A stretch of 64,000 nt of DNA from Taeniopygia guttata (GCF_048771995.1 NC_133024.1:90118501-90182500), one strand, 5' to 3'; counted from the stretch's first letter, positions 1-19,162 are shown. The notes: generated from the letters alone by a model not told the origin. Program-made: numbers and translations.

Positions 1-2
1 TA

Positions 3-5104
<5,102 letters not shown>

Positions 5105-5351
5105 TATTGCATCTTAGCCATGCAAGTACTCTTCAGATACTCAGCTTGCCCAGTGGAACTGCTCCCAGTGACCCCAAGAACACTGTAAATGGCCTGGTTC
5201 ATGTCCAGGACTGAAATACCAGGAACTGTTTGTGGCTCCTTTCCCAGAATGGCCAAGGCTGCCAGTGTTACAAAGTGCATTGAAATTAAATGTGACTTTT
5301 AAGTGGTAGTTTCCACAGGCTTTCTAGATAATTCAAAGTATCTCGTGAAGA

Positions 5352-5357
5352 AATAAA
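5352..5357 (+). terminator. Candidate PCID2 polyadenylation signal
   Basis: A canonical AATAAA lies about 250 bases after the PCID2 stop codon. It is the first such hexamer on this strand after the stop. The call rests on position only. Confidence 0.5.
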
Positions 5358-5901
5358 GCAAAGCATTCCAAATTCCTTCCCAACTACTTAAAAGCTTTTA
5401 TAAAGTACTTCATCTTACTATTTCTGTGTTTGTCCTTCAGAGAGAAGTATCAGCCTTTGTTACTTGTGTTAATCCATTGTTCAGAGTGGAAGTTATGTTT
5501 TCTTACATGGTTTCCAAATTTTTTTTAGGTCTCAATAATTTTGCTGGTATTAAATACTCTCTTCAAACTGTCTCTAAAAAATAGAGAAGTGTGACACCAA
5601 AAGCTTTACTGTGTCAGTAATACTTATGGGTTTGAGTATAAACCACAGATGGCTGTGGGATTTTTTAAAATCTGGTCATATTTTGTTTAATTTTTGTTAG
5701 GATGAACAATAACTCATGTAGCTAAATTATTCATACTCTGTTTTATTTTGCTTCTGGGGGGAACGCTACCACTGGACCCATTATTTTAAGTGTTACTACC
5801 CTGGGGATTGGTTTGTTTGTAGGTGGTACAATATTACTTTGTCCAGACTGATGAGATTTTAGTTTTGGGGTTTTAAAATTATTTTTAAAACAAATGAGAC
5901 A

Positions 5902-5937
5902 TTTATTTTTTGTTGTCTTTGACAGTTGGGTTTTATT
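5902..5937 (-). terminator. Candidate PROZ polyadenylation signals
   Basis: Two minus-strand AATAAA hexamers lie at 5902-5907 and 5932-5937, about 520-550 bases beyond the PROZ stop. Which one is used cannot be told from sequence. Confidence 0.4.
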
Positions 5938-6451
5938 TTACCCTCTAACTGGCATCATTCATAAGGGAAAACATAGATTCCATGTGTGAGGGGGGAAGCA
6001 TTTTTTAGTGTGATGAATATGTCAAGTGCTACCTCAACATAGACATCTAAAAGCTTGACATTCCCCATGTATTTTAAGTTTTACTTGTATGGATCCTGAA
6101 ATAATATAAATTTGCTGAATCAAACCTCAGGGTACTAGCAACATTTGAAATCACAGAAAAATATTCAACATGTTTTGAGGTTTAGGATTAACAGTTCTAG
6201 GAAATTTGAAATTAAATCAGTTTTTAGTTCAATAATTAGGTTTACTGTATCATTACTCACAGTACTGTGTGTCAGCAGAAGGAAAGACGAACAAGCTTTT
6301 CTGTATAAACTAGAGTTAAACACATGTCATTCTTGCAACTTCCAATGCTGCAAATAGTGGTAGAGTCAAATGGGGGTACTGCCTGCATCCATATGTTTCC
6401 TTGCAGCAATTGGTAGGGGCTTGCTGCTTGAGAGTTGGTTGTGTTTGTGTC

Positions 6452-9400
6452 TTACTTTATTTTTTGTTTAACCCATACCATATACCTTGCAGTGTTGGTG
6501 AAAAGCAGTGTTTCCCAGTCAGTGTCTTCCAGCGGCCAGGATCCCAGGATACCAGTCAGAAACCACGTGCCCTTGTATTCAGTAACCAAAAAGCTCCCTC
6601 CAGCCAGGCGTTTGTCTACGGCCTCCTGGAGGTGCCCACAAAACTGCCTGTTTGTGAGGCTGATGTTGAGTATTTGTTTGCAGTCCTCAGCAGGAAGGTA
6701 TGAAACCTTCAGCTCTTCACCTTGAAGTTCATCACCTTCCATTCTCCAGCCGCTGACTGTACCAGCCAGTTTTGGAATTAGAACATGTTCTGCAAAGTCT
6801 CTCTCAGGGGTGCACACAGGAAGGTGGGAGTTGTCACACTCAACATGCCCTTGAAGTTGTAGTAATGCAATGTTGTTCTCACCAGTGTCTTCATCGTACC
6901 GGATGTGTATGTGCTTCTCACTAACTGGCATTATCTCCCCAGTTCCACTTGTTCCATTAGGTCCTGTGGAGCAATGACGTTTGACTGCTCTTAGGAATAG
7001 TTTATCAGAGACCTGAAAGCTGCATGCAAGCTGCCTGATCGTGATGAGAAACACGTACAGCAGGGGATCTAAAAGTGCTCTTCCTCAAAACCTCTGCAGC
7101 AAAGGGAAATGAGAAAGAATACACTGGCAGCTTTTTAATGCTGGTAGGAGCACAAATCATTTCAGCAGTAAGGATGACTATCCAGCACTGATGTAGATTT
7201 TGCCATGAAACAAGTCACCACTTGAAACAAATCCACCATGTTTAGCTGATCTCTGGGTGCTGAGTTCTCTGAACTGTGCTCAAAGGCACTTTCTGCTTGC
7301 CTTGTAAAGGGGAATGTGAGGTGGCTGTAGTTATAGCTCAGATACTTGACTGAGGTGCTTAAATGAAATAACATCATATGTGTTTCCTTTAACAATATTT
7401 TTATGCAGCAAGAAGTTTAGTAAGCTTTCTTAAAATTTAGCTTGTCAATACTGAATTGTGCTGCAGCAAGAAAAGATGTTTTGGATCACCTACCAGCACC
7501 AACCCTGATTTGAAAATGGCTGTGCAGAAGGGCACACTCTGCTGTGGTCAACACGAAGTTACTTTTTAGCAACACTCCTCCACAGAAGCCTTTCCCTTCT
7601 GAGTTTAGCAGCAGCACCTAAGAAAATGCAAAAAACAATACATAGCACTATCCATGTGAGGGTAAGTGATGGGTTTCATGAATTGCTAGGAATACCTGCC
7701 AAGGAAATCGCTCATCACTTTTCTTCCTGGTTTCACTTATAAGGTTATCACTGTCTTGAAGTCTGCCACATGCACATGCATCTAACAAATGAATTTTAAA
7801 AAAAAATTCAAAACTTCATATTGTGTAATTTCAAGATAGCAATATCATTTCAAGATAGCTAATACCTGCAAATGCCTACTGTTCCGCCTAGACTTTGGGG
7901 TTCAGCTTTTGCACAGAGGAAAAGGAGAATGGCAATTTCTCAGCTGGTGAAAACTGGAATAATTAGTTTGGCACTTGTAGTCATAACAGCTTAGCAATGG
8001 GCTGAACATGGTCACCCTGTTAGGCTTGTAGTGACCAGGTTTCACTGTGCTTCATTTCACTAATGAAATGAGATTTCCCCTCCAGCCAACCATTAGCACA
8101 TCCTGCTTTTTCTTCCCCTTTGTATCCTGTGTTCAAATTGTGTTAAATACCTGAGAGCTATAGCCCAGTCTGGACAAGGTAAATCCTGGGTTTTCCTTGT
8201 TACAGCTGTCAGTCTAGGGATGTGCATGCCTTTTTCATCTGGTTTAAACAACACATGCTTTTCAACTGGATTACCCAGTTGTCTGCATTTGTCACATTTC
8301 CACTTGGTTTGGGTTTGGGTCTGGGTCAAGCACACTGGATTCTGTTCAGGTGAAGCTAAACCTCAGGACACCTTCCAGGTGCACACATGACATGCTCTAA
8401 CAGCTGGCTGGTGCTTAGTCCACAGGACTGAACTAGGCCAGTTGGATGTAAAGCCCACCTGAAGTGTGCATTGAGTGTGCACATCAGTCTTTCACTGCAA
8501 AAAGCGTGGCTTTACAGATGAACTCCGATTTCACTGCCCCGCTTGTGCTAATACAGACACAGGTCTAAATATACTTCTGTGGTTTTAGTAGACCTACTTT
8601 GTAAGGGGATGATATTTAATGAGATACCTAATATGAGACTGAAGAACTAAAAAGGGCTACTGTTTCAAGCTAATTAATATGGCAGCAAATGTTTCCCTTC
8701 ATTTATTAGACCATTGGTCACCTGATGGGAATCAACTGAATCTCATTCCCAAGCAAACAGGCATTCAGCAGAATTACCCTTTTCCAAAGAGGAGTGGAAA
8801 ACCTGGTCCAGTGAGTGATATGTAGGGTGGTACAAGTCCTCTCAGCTGATTCATACTTAAACATTCTGATCAAATAGCCCTTCTTTTACCATTACTTTGG
8901 CATCTTGGGTGGTGGTCCCTAGATTCCTTTTTCTAGCCACTAATATTGCTTTAGGCTCGAAGCAGACTGATCACATCTGTTAGATGGTGGCCTGCCCATC
9001 CCAGCCTGAGCAGGTGCCCCCTTTATGTCCCTTTATGCCTCCTTTATGCTCACACCTACCTAATGCGATGCACCGTCTTTTATCCTTCCCAAGCTTGTAG
9101 CCATCAGCACAGGAACAGCGGTAGGAATCACTTCCTGGGTAGCAGAAGTGGTCACATCCTACCTTTGCTTGGTGGTGACATTCATTTTTAGCTAAACAAA
9201 ATAAGCAGAGAAAAAAATGTGGAGTATTCTTTCATCGCTTGAGACCTCTAGTTTATATTTTTTATTCACTTTGTGTGGATGTGGGTTGGGACTCTGACTT
9301 GGTAGTATTTACCACTGGGATTTTTTCCCCTTGTAAAACAGAAATTGGAGACACCTGAGTCTCTGCAGCATTCACAGACTCATTGTGCTCCCCTCTGCAC

Positions 9401-12400
9401 CTTGCTGCACCAGACACTGCACCTCTGAGTTCTGGGAAAGGGTGTCATGGGTTTTTAAACAAAACACCAAGTATCTGCAGCAAGAACTGTTGCACGTCAT
9501 GAAGACAAGTATTGCTCGAGGAAGAAGGCAGCTAAGGTTTCTGGTTTTGGAAAAAACCCGTAGCACTCATTTTGCACACTCATTGAAACAATCAGCTATC
9601 AAAGATAAGAAAAAAAGAAAGGGATTATGAACTTTGAAACATGCTTAACTTTCCATAGCTAAGCAAACACTTAACTCTTTAGCACAGAGCAAGTGTTATT
9701 TGATCTAGCTCATAGGTAGCAAAAAATCTTGTAGAACATGATGACTAGTCTCACAGTGAGATGATCTAGTTCCCAACTCTTGTCCAAGCTGTGTCACCTT
9801 CTGTGCTCCTCCAGAAGCTGGTCACAGTCACACCCCTTACACAGAGAACGACCCTGCCTTCTGCAGCCAGGGCGTCTCCCACCCCAGGGGACTCTCAACC
9901 AGCAGAAATACTGATGTCAGGGCTGGAAAGAACAACCTGGCAGATATAAAAATGTATCTGGCCCAGGGTTTTCCTGTGCCAGAACGCATCTGTTTTACTT
10001 TATGCTTTTCCCTTCCACTGGAAACAGTTTGTTTTCTGGAGTCCTTCTGTCCTGAGGGACTGACTTGCGGGTGTGTGTGGCCTCAGAGGCACCAGGGTGC
10101 CTGGGACGCCACCCTGGCACTGCAGCCTCGTCCTTCGGGCCACACACCTGGGAGCACAGCAGGACAAGCAGCCAGGCAGCACAGGTGGCAGTGGCAGGGC
10201 TGGCTTTGGGGTGTACCCATGAGGTGCTTTGGGTTCAGCTCTTTTGCTGCATTCCTGGAGAAGGGAGGCTCAGGGCACAGGGACAGCCGGCAGAGCCTCA
10301 GGATGCTGTAATGTTTTGTAGGCAGGCAGCACACATCACCCTGCTCTGCCAGAACTGTGTGCGTTACCCAAAACCATGGTAAGTGGCACCATGGGAGAGC
10401 TGTGTATGGTTTCATGGGGACACCCTGTGACAAGACGAGATGGGGCTTCTCAGAAGGAGGCAATGCTTACCAAAAGCACAGTTCTCTCCCTCGTAGCCCT
10501 CAGCACAGGTGCAGGTGTAGCCACGGATGCTGTCCTCACACACACCGTTGTGCTGGCAGGGGTTTGAGGAGCACCTCCTGCCACCTGGAGAAATGGAGAG
10601 GGAGGAGTCGCCACCAGCACTGATCTCAAATTACACAGTCCTCATCCTGGCACATGAGCTGTTCAGAGAAGGGTTGAGAGGGCAGTTTGGTAGGAAATGG
10701 GCTAAGTGTCACTGAACTGCTCCTCGGGGGTAATTTTAGCTCAAATCTGCTTCCAGAGGCACTCTTGCAGCCCCTGTCAGAGGGGCTGGGAGCTGCCCAG
10801 AGGCAGAGCCTCCTTCTGGAGGATGGATGCCCTGATTCAGGGAAAAGAACTGAGTTACAGTTCCTGCTTTTTTAGAAATATAAGACTGCTGTTTTAGGTC
10901 TCCCATATTAGATTGATATGCACTGGATCGAAAAAGCTGGCATCAAAATTATAGAGCAAGTGTACAGCAAGCAACATCAAAGTAGGAGGAAATGTAACTT
11001 TTGTATATCTGCACAATTATCATGCAGCATCTCAGACACTAGCAAGCTGAACTGAACATTGAAACAAGACGGTGTCCTCACTGAGAGTGAAGCACCAGTC
11101 AGAGCTGCCAGTTTCCTTCAAGCTACTCACAGGAATGACTCCTAAGCAGTTTGAAAACATGATCCAAGTAACAACTACTTATTATAGACATAGGCAATCA
11201 GTAAGCAAGCCAGGAGAGCCTAACCTGGGACATGTTGTCCAACCTTTCTAAAAATGAGCACCTCGTCAGAGAGGTTAATTCAGTCAGCAAGCTGCCCCAC
11301 CTGATTTCAGGGATGGAAAAAGTGAAAACTCTGCCAGCTACGGGAATAAAACACCAATCATCATCTACTTGGGCTATGGGCACACAAATCTTTGAGTGTT
11401 AGATGTACTAAAATACTGGCTGAAAGAGCTACCAGCTTCAGCCCATCTGCAGTCAGATGCCACCAGCATATCCAAGCACAATGTAGGCCTCCAGGAAGGG
11501 TTTTTGGGTGAACTGGGGGAATCTCACCTGCACAGCTGAGCAGGCAGAATTGAGGAGCTGGAGCTAGGGAGGGGTTACCCCTGCAGCCTGAAGCAATTAG
11601 ATGGAGTCAAGCCTCTGAAATCCGTGTTGGGAAGAAAAGAAATCCAGCACCTAGCTTTGTTAAAGGAGGAAAGGGAAGATTCAAGGAAATATAGAGAAAT
11701 TGGCCTGATTTCTGTTACTGGCAAGCTATGATTAAACTATAAGCACACAGCAATATAAAAAGGTGGGAAGTAAAAACCAACATAAAGTTTTCAAGACCAA
11801 ATAATTCAAACCATTTAAATCTGATCATATTATAGGATAAGGGATCTAGGGGGAATCAGTGAACATCACACAATAGAAATGCCTCCAATGACATTGTCAT
11901 TCAGTGAGCAGACTTCTATAAGGCATGCACAAAACTTTTGGAAAGTGATGTTTAAAGAGAGATTGTCGATGGCTAAGTTTATACTGTTGATAAAAGAGGG
12001 CTGGGAACAAGTGTGATCTCAGGCAAAGTGCTCTGACAGCAGACATTCAGCAAGATGCCACTACATCAATTTTGACTTGAAAGGACAAAGGCGGAGCACT
12101 GCAGAACAGAGCTGGTGGGTGACCCAGCAGTTAGGTGGGTGCTCAGACTTTCCTCTTTTATTCACAATGCAGATTTATCCACTGCACCCTGGACTTTCAG
12201 GGGAAAGCAACACGGATATCAGAGGTCTAGAAAATGAGATTATTGGAAGACAGGATGAAAAAATGTGTTTTTTTAGCGAAGAGGAAAGAAGCCACTTTTC
12301 AAAGGCAACACTCTCCAAAATGTTAGAGAAGACATCACAGAGAAGGAAACACACACTGCTGTTCTTTAGGAAGAAGACAGAACACATGGCTTTTAATTAC

Positions 12401-15400
12401 AGCAAAAAAGCCACCTCTGAGTCTGAAGTCAGTAATGTGTCCTGATTGTGGCTAAGCTTGTTTGGAGGGACCATTCTGAACTGGTTGCCCTTCTCCCATC
12501 CTAGGCTAGAGAGGAAGCCTGCATGACATGCTTAGTACAAATATTCAATGACTCAAATTAGAAATTAATCCCACCCTCACAAAAGTAATAAAATGCCAGA
12601 TATTTAGCAACATTCTTCATAACCTTTATAGCACTGATGGGATTCTTCTATGCAGTGGTTCCCAGGACTCAGTAATTTAGTGGCTTGTGCAGAAAATTAT
12701 TACTGACTGCTGATTTTGTCACTTCCTTATCCATTCTTTAACCATAAGGTTAGAAATTAATAATAGCTAAGTTAAAAACAAGAGAAAAACTTGGGATGAA
12801 GCATACAGAAAAAAGGGAGGGAATAGGGACTAGTCACCATAAGCTGGTGCCACAGGCTTCTTGTTCAGGTGGCATCTTGTTCAGGGCCTGACATCAAGCC
12901 CTCAGCTTCTACAGATTTGTTTCTCACCTTGGCATGTGACAGGGAATGACAATCCCACTGTGCAGAGTTTGTAGACAGCTCAGTAGCTTTTAATATCGAT
13001 TTATCTTGCTCAGGTTTAAGTGCTAATTCTGTATTTGGGAGATTTTGCTGGTAAAACTGTGCTGCTGTATTGTATCAGCAAAACTTACTTTCTCATTGCC
13101 TAGGCTGTTTCAGATTCAGGAAAAGAAGTAGCCCATTTACTATAATATCCTTTACTTACCCTCTACTTTAATTGTTTTTGCAGCTTTAAATGGTTTTTCC
13201 TGTATATTACTTTTTAAAAATCATTTGCATGCAGAATTTTCCTTCTGCTTTGCTACAGACATGACAAATAGAGATTGATTGTTTCTCATAGTATAAACTC
13301 TTAGAAAATCAGTATTACTCTGAATCAAAATGTTCATAATGTGACAGGACTATGAAGGAGAGAAATCAAGAGGCCAGCTTACCATAGTAGATATCCCAAA
13401 ACAAATTCTGGGTGAAGAGAAGAAAAAAAAAAAAAAGGAAATTAGAAAATTAGGAAAATATTTAATTTCCATGTAATGTAATATGTCATAAATACTTTGC
13501 TAAACCAAAAAACATGTTATGAGAGAATATATACAGTGGTTTAATATTTACAAAGCTGCACAACTATAATGTGCTGCTAGCAAATATACACATGAGAAGG
13601 GAAGCGCTTTGCCTACTGCTTACTTTATTGTTTCTTAAGAAGCAGTACAGGAAAATAAACACTTCTTAGGCCACAGAGGAACAGCTGGATCCTTTAACAA
13701 TGCAGCTCCCTGAAAAAAAACTGTCTGGCTGTTGTCTCTCTGGTGTGCAGCAGCCTGGGAAGTGACCCCATCCTGTCCCATCCCACTTGGCCCCCAGCAG
13801 GTGCTGCTGGAGGCAGAGTGGTCAGCACAGAGCAGAGCTGTGGGGCACCACTGCTGTCACCACTACCCTGTGCCCTGCATCTCCCTGGGTACTGCAGCTG
13901 ACCCTGGAGCTGCTTTCCCCAAAGTGACACCGCTGCCCACCCCTCCCTTTCCCAAAGCGCCACGGCTGCCCATGGGCAGCCCTACAGCTGTTTCCTCTGC
14001 TTTCCCTGCAAACAAAACTCCATCCAGATTCCCATTAAAGAGCACGGCAGACATCTCTGTGTCTGGAGAGCCCCTGGTGCAAAGGAATTTGCAGCTACTC
14101 ACCAAGTGAGCCTCTCTCTATAGGTCCCACTACTTGCTGGTGCATTGATTCCCTCTCTCCCAATCATAAAATCAGAGAATGGTTTGGGTTGGAAGGGGCC
14201 TTAAAAGTCATCTAGCTCCAATCTCCTGCTGTGGGCAGGCACATCTTCCCCTAGACCAGGTTGCTTAAAGGTCCATCCAACCTGGCCTTGAACACTTCCA
14301 GGGACAGGGTATCCACAGCTTCTCTGGACAACAGTTCCAGTGCCCCACACAAGTCTAACTCCTCTCATTTATTTCCCACGCTGCATGCATTTGCATAGAG
14401 GATTTGAGTTGGGCTCTGATGAAGCCAATTTACTGGCTGGAGAGAATGGAATTCCTTTGTGCTGCCCTCCAGGTGCTCTTCTGCTGATCAGCACCCCTTT
14501 GCTCCTCCTGGTCCCTAAGGGATGCTGAAACTGTATTTCTGTGTGGTCAGAATAGGACAACAGCCATGTGATTTACTAACACAAGGATCATGACACATCA
14601 TTTTCAGGAGAAGACTTGAACAATATCAGAACTGACCTCCTTGTTTCCATTTTGACCATGGAAAACACCTGCTTGCTACCTGCTGAGGTGGAAAATGCAA
14701 AGATTTCACATGGAGAGAAACCCAAACAAATGAAGCAGTCTTGTGTTTCAAGTAAAGGATCATGGAAGCAGTTTTTATTGTGCATGCAGGGAAACAAAAT
14801 ACTTACGAGCATTTCATCATCTTCAAATACTTCCCTTGCTTCTTCATGTGTACATCTCTCTTCTAGGCATTCTCTTTCCAAGCTGCCTTCAAGGACTTCC
14901 TCCAGAAGTAGGGAACTGGCACGTCTCTGTCTCTTGATAACACTGTTTGCATCATGAGCTGATATAAATACTGTATTGTATGGAACATTGTATGACAAAA
15001 CAATAATATAAGTACTTAGATTAATTTCCTTATATACTTTTACCTTCTTTTTTCGAGATAAATAAATTTGGTTAATTTGGGGTTTCAGCCACATAAAACT
15101 TACATACTTAAAGAGCTCTAATGTCTTAGCCCAAATTCAGCTGAGGAGTTGGGACCTTTTACTTCTGGGGAATGCCTGACTTGCTCCCAAGCAGGGGGAA
15201 TTTGAAACCCTTCCTGGCACATTGTTTTACTGCATGAGACATACAGAACAGAGTGTGAGGTCACAGCCAGGGAAAGGGGGAAAACATTATTATAAAAGAC
15301 AAAGGCTATTTTGTGAGACTGCACAGGGGTTTCAGATGCATTGGTAGAAGTGAATATTAGTGGTATTAAGTTAAGATGGTGGATCCAAACTGATGCTCTT

Positions 15401-16579
15401 CAGTTTTAGTTCATGGCAATTTTTTTTTTATTGAGGAGCAAAGCCATGACATTGCTGAGTTCTCAATCAATTCTCTGTTAAGGAGAGTAAATAAAAACTA
15501 CCCCTCAGCAATGCTCATAGTTAAGAGGGCTATATCCCATGCCACTGTTTATGTGGAAGACACTGTAACCTTTCAGAGAGGTTTGCAAATAATACCTCCA
15601 TCAAAAACTGCCGGGCAGCTGGTGCCACCCTGGAGCCTCATCTTCCACATGAAGCAATGTGTGATCGTGTGTGTCAGCATGTGTTTGTCAGTTCTTCTGT
15701 GCTTGGAAAGTAAATGTGTTGGGCAGGGAATATTCAGGGTTTTTTTCTCTTTTATACAGTGTTTGGGGACCCAACACTGCTGGTTGAAGTAATCAATAAT
15801 CATAGAACTGGAAAAAGTGAGAGAAATAGCAAAATTATTCCAGAACTGTGTACAGATATTCAGTTATCTTTTTGAACGCTATCCCATAAGCAACTGGCTT
15901 GCACATGATACTAAAAAAAGAAAAGCTTAATGACTCTGTTTTGCATTTTAAATTCTATCTGACCCCCAGCACATATTTCTGCTGTGCAGTGGTTCTGCTA
16001 CATCCAGCACAGCTGGCAGTGAACTTCTGCTGCAGGGTGTTTTGACTTTCTTAAGAGAACACCATCTTTTTCTTCCTTGCCTGGCTCTTCCTTATTTTTT
16101 GATAAACCATGGAGAATAATACAGAAACACAGACTTCCTCAAGCTATGACAAACATGCATATTGGCCTCTTCCATAGGAGTATCTAATTTTTACTTCAGC
16201 AGGAGGTAGAAATATAAAACAAAATTTGCTTTAATATCTGGGATACTCTAAAAACTGTAAGGAAAGACAAAATATTACCCTGGCATACATGATGGTACTT
16301 AAAAATTACATTGCCCCATTAGCCTACAGCAGTTTTCACTTAGCTGCATGAAATAAACAGCAGAAATTTAAAGAAAATAAGGAATGGACCGTTTTCATTG
16401 ATTTCACTCTGTGCTACAAGGTAAACATTATACAAGGTATAAAAGAACTGGTGTTTTTAGAAAAGCAGCAGCACAAATCAGAATTAAAGGTGCAACAAAA
16501 CAAAAGCCATACCTGCCTGCTCTGTCTGAGGGAAAAGGACAGAGAGAAGGAAGAATATTTTCCAAGAGCACCTTGCCAT
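6452..16579 (-). CDS. PROZ: PROZ, vitamin K-dependent protein Z (complete, eight exons)
   Basis: Exons in transcript order: 16513-16579 (signal peptide, starts [16 protein letters not shown]), 14807-14970 (propeptide ending RQRR, then the Gla domain), 13383-13407 (25-base aromatic stack, NLFWDIYYG), 10471-10584 (EGF1), 9060-9191 (EGF2, KNECHHQ...), 7696-7781 (linker), 7494-7617 and 6452-6987 (protease-like domain). They sum to 1248 bases, or 415 aa plus stop; human PROZ is 400 aa. Protein Z is a liver-made plasma cofactor that helps the serpin ZPI inhibit factor Xa on membranes. All three triad positions are lost: TTAEC replaces TAAHC, ENNIALL replaces DNDIALL, and the GDSGG site reads RLAGGSF. 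This is expected for the family. The acceptor of the last exon is uncertain: AG at 6988-6989 preserves the frame, while a stronger-looking AG nearby does not fit the phase. Confidence 0.95.
10585..13382. other. PROZ intron 3
   Basis: This 2.8 kb intron holds no exon. The stretch 11560-12060 has a faint resemblance to the inner part of an old CR1 LINE, with phrases like those of the reverse-transcriptase region. It is too decayed to place with confidence. The open frame at 12077-12445 has no recognisable protein features. Confidence 0.4.
14162..14345 (-). mobile_element. CR1 LINE, 3' end fragment (reverse)
   Basis: The sequence follows the familiar CR1 tail in reverse complement. It runs from the short terminal repeat region through 'gaatggtttgggttggaag' and 'accaggttgc' to 'tccagtgccccac'. 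It is 5'-truncated, as most avian CR1 copies are. It lies in PROZ intron 2, about 460 bases from the Gla exon. Confidence 0.85.
16513..16579 (-). other. PROZ: PROZ exon 1 (signal peptide), founder of the exon 1' family
   Basis: The exon reads [20 protein letters not shown] plus two residues, with a phase-1 GT donor. Its 3' half and 5' flank align with the signal-peptide exons at 28774-28849 and 38056-38131. The donor-side 30 bases match with about five differences. A 19-base run (atgagaaaacaaaacctct, near 16675) recurs at nearly the same distance upstream of all three exons. Joining to exon 2 through phase 1 gives [10 protein letters not shown], a normal protein Z propeptide start. This is the likeliest genuine first exon of PROZ. 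Confidence 0.85.
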
Positions 16580-19099
16580 TGTTACCCTCTGAGCCTGACG
16601 GTGCCTGCCTGCATTCCTGCAGCTCTTGTGGGAAATGGCTGCAGGAGAGATGTTGAAGTTTAAAGTCCAGCTGCTTATGAGAAAACAAAACCTCTAGGGG
16701 CAAGTCCTGGCTGCAATGTCAACACATGGGGACCCAACCTAAACCAAAGAGATCAACGCCCAGCTCAGCAGTACAACTGTCCCCTTCTCTCCGTGCCCTG
16801 GCTGACTGTGGGGCCTTTGCCAGCGCCTCTGGGAGCTGCTCCGAGATTTGGACGTTCCTCCCATGCCACAGCGCTCACTTACCGTAACACAGCGTGGGTG
16901 GAGAAGCACAGCACGGACATTTCTTTGTACCATATCAAAGCACAGGCTGGACAATGACCCCAGGGACCAATTACCCGACGTGGCCCTTTAGTACCTTGTC
17001 CTCACAAAACATTTACCAAGGCTTAGCTGCAATGGGTAAATCCCACCACCTTCTGGAGCAACCAAGCCCACAAACATGATTTTCTCCCCGAGGAGTGCAT
17101 CTGAATGGATATGGCATTTTTCTTTTTCACTCTTAGGTTTATAATGCCCAGCCATGAAGGAGAGCATGGAAAAAGTTTCCCGATGTCAGGATCCCAGTCA
17201 CACAGAGATGCACAGCAGATGGAGTCTGTGAAAGGAGGTGTAGGTTTGGAGAGGACAGAAACACTCCCTGGGCTGCTGAGATATACACCCTGTGTACAGT
17301 GTGTCCCTGCTTCCCAGCCCTGGACAAGAGGAAGGATAAACCCATTGGCATGCAATGGCAGTGCTGCTGCAGAGCTCCCAGAATAGGCTGGATCCTGAGA
17401 AGAGCAGGAAACCATGTCTACACTCAGAGCAATGACCAGGGAGAGGAAGAGTGGTTTTGTACTTAATCTGAGCTACAACTAGGACCATTCTGTGTTTTCA
17501 TATAATAAATCCCCAGCTATCATTTGCGTATGGAGTTGTTATAATAAAGTATGATTGACCTGAACATCCATGGGTAAATCCACAAATAAACTGCACTTCC
17601 CATCAATTGCACCTTTGAAAACAAGCTTCATTGAGGCCAATGAGGGAAACAAACCACATTCCTCACCAAGCCCCTACCAGTCCAGGGCTGATGTTACATC
17701 TCACATCACAGGCCTCAATACCTGCAGCAAATAATCAACCTGCACTCTAAAACTCCATTGTGGGAGGGTTTTCTTGTAGTTTCTGCAGGCCTGTTGTTCC
17801 AGAAGTTTACTTGGAGTTAAAACTCTTCTAATACCAAGTTTAATTTTATTCACAGCCAGTTCACGACCTTACGTATTTGTTTTGCTCTCTTTGATATTTC
17901 TGCAGAACTAATTAAGAGACCCTCCCATCCTCTGGTTAACTTTGTGTCCAGCTTTCCTCAGTAAATGAGCTCTCCATGCTCTCTTAAGTCCCCTGAGGCC
18001 ACCAAGCCCCACTGTACCTCACCCAGCCAGAGCTTTCTTGGCCAGGAAAGGGAGAGCTTTTGCCAGTGGTCACATTTGGTGGATGCTGGGGGCTCAGACA
18101 GCACCTCCTGTGTCCAGGAGTCACTGTGGAGGCTCACCTCACCCCCCTTGCCTTGTTTTGCAGGGGCTGTATTGCTTTTCCACATTCCTCTGGCTGTCCC
18201 TCCCCACGGAAGCACCTGCCAGTGAGGCTGCTGCTGTAGTCCCCCAGTGGCCTGGGACCACTTGCCTGTACGTTCTCGTGATAATGAATATTATCCCATA
18301 CATACATGGCAGCACAGCCAGCCTGGCTCCCTTTGGCATGAAAAATATGTCACCACTTGATGTCAGCACAGGACTTTGCAGAACCCAACACAAAAATGTG
18401 GATCTGTAGATTTTTTTTTTTTTTAAAGAAACTGTTTACATTTCACAAACCTAAACCTATATCAACTAAGGAACTCCTGTAGGTGTTTAAGTTTGTCATT
18501 CAATTTGGTTTAATATTAATAACCCAGAGCTTTAGAAGCTGTATTCTCACAAGATCTTAGTTTACATGGCCATTTTTCCTTTTACTGTGGGATCTTTTTT
18601 ACAAACGATATCCCTTGACTGAGCAGCTGTGTCCTTGAGAATGGGACTCAGTGTACTCAGTATGCATGGCACTGACTTTGCTTTTTCTGTATTGACATCA
18701 ATGCAATAGGTTTATATTTTAACTTATATATTACTGTGGAAAACTTCATGAAAAGAAGGCTTTGAAAGGGCAGTCCTTTCCTCATGCGTTTCTTTATAAA
18801 GAGTTACTGGGATTTCTTCTCCCCTTCCTTTAATTACTGCAGTGAGCATATGACAACGTGTTTCATTATGGAGTCATGCACCCTATTTCCTGCAGCCCTG
18901 TTTAGGGGTTGCCTTCCTCTTGAAGGGTTACTCATTCCAGGATGAAGCCTGCAGGCAGTGTCAGACACCAAGTCAGCAGTTCCTCAAGATGGAGCAGCTG
19001 AGGGAGTTAGTCCTGCTTTAGCAACTGGTTCACATGGAAATTGTTCCTTGCCCAGTTCAGCAGCCCAGGGGAAGTGGGTTTGGAGACCTGCTGCCCAGG

Positions 19100-19162
19100 C
19101 AGTGATGGGGCAGTGATGGGGCAGTGATGGGGCAAAAGTGATGGGGCAGTCAGTGATGGGGA
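19100..19162. repeat. Short tandem repeat, 11-base unit
   Basis: The unit cagtgatgggg occurs three times perfectly at 19100-19132. Two degenerate copies follow to about 19162. It is non-coding and there is no sign of function. Confidence 0.8.

Larger units (their letters stand above)
5105..6451. other. PCID2-PROZ tail-to-tail intergenic segment with both 3' UTRs
   Basis: About 1.35 kb separates the two convergent stop codons. The PCID2 3' UTR probably ends soon after an AATAAA at 5352-5357. On the minus strand two AATAAA hexamers (5902-5907 and 5932-5937) are candidates for the PROZ 3' end. The rest is AT-rich and shows no exon or recognisable repeat. Confidence 0.6.

Noticed and set aside
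6401-6725. Plus-strand open frames over the PROZ last exon
   Set aside because: They lie antisense to clearly coding PROZ sequence and show no family features.
12077-12445. Plus-strand frame of 122 codons in PROZ intron 3
   Set aside because: There are no recognisable motifs, no splice context and no expected gene. It is likely chance.
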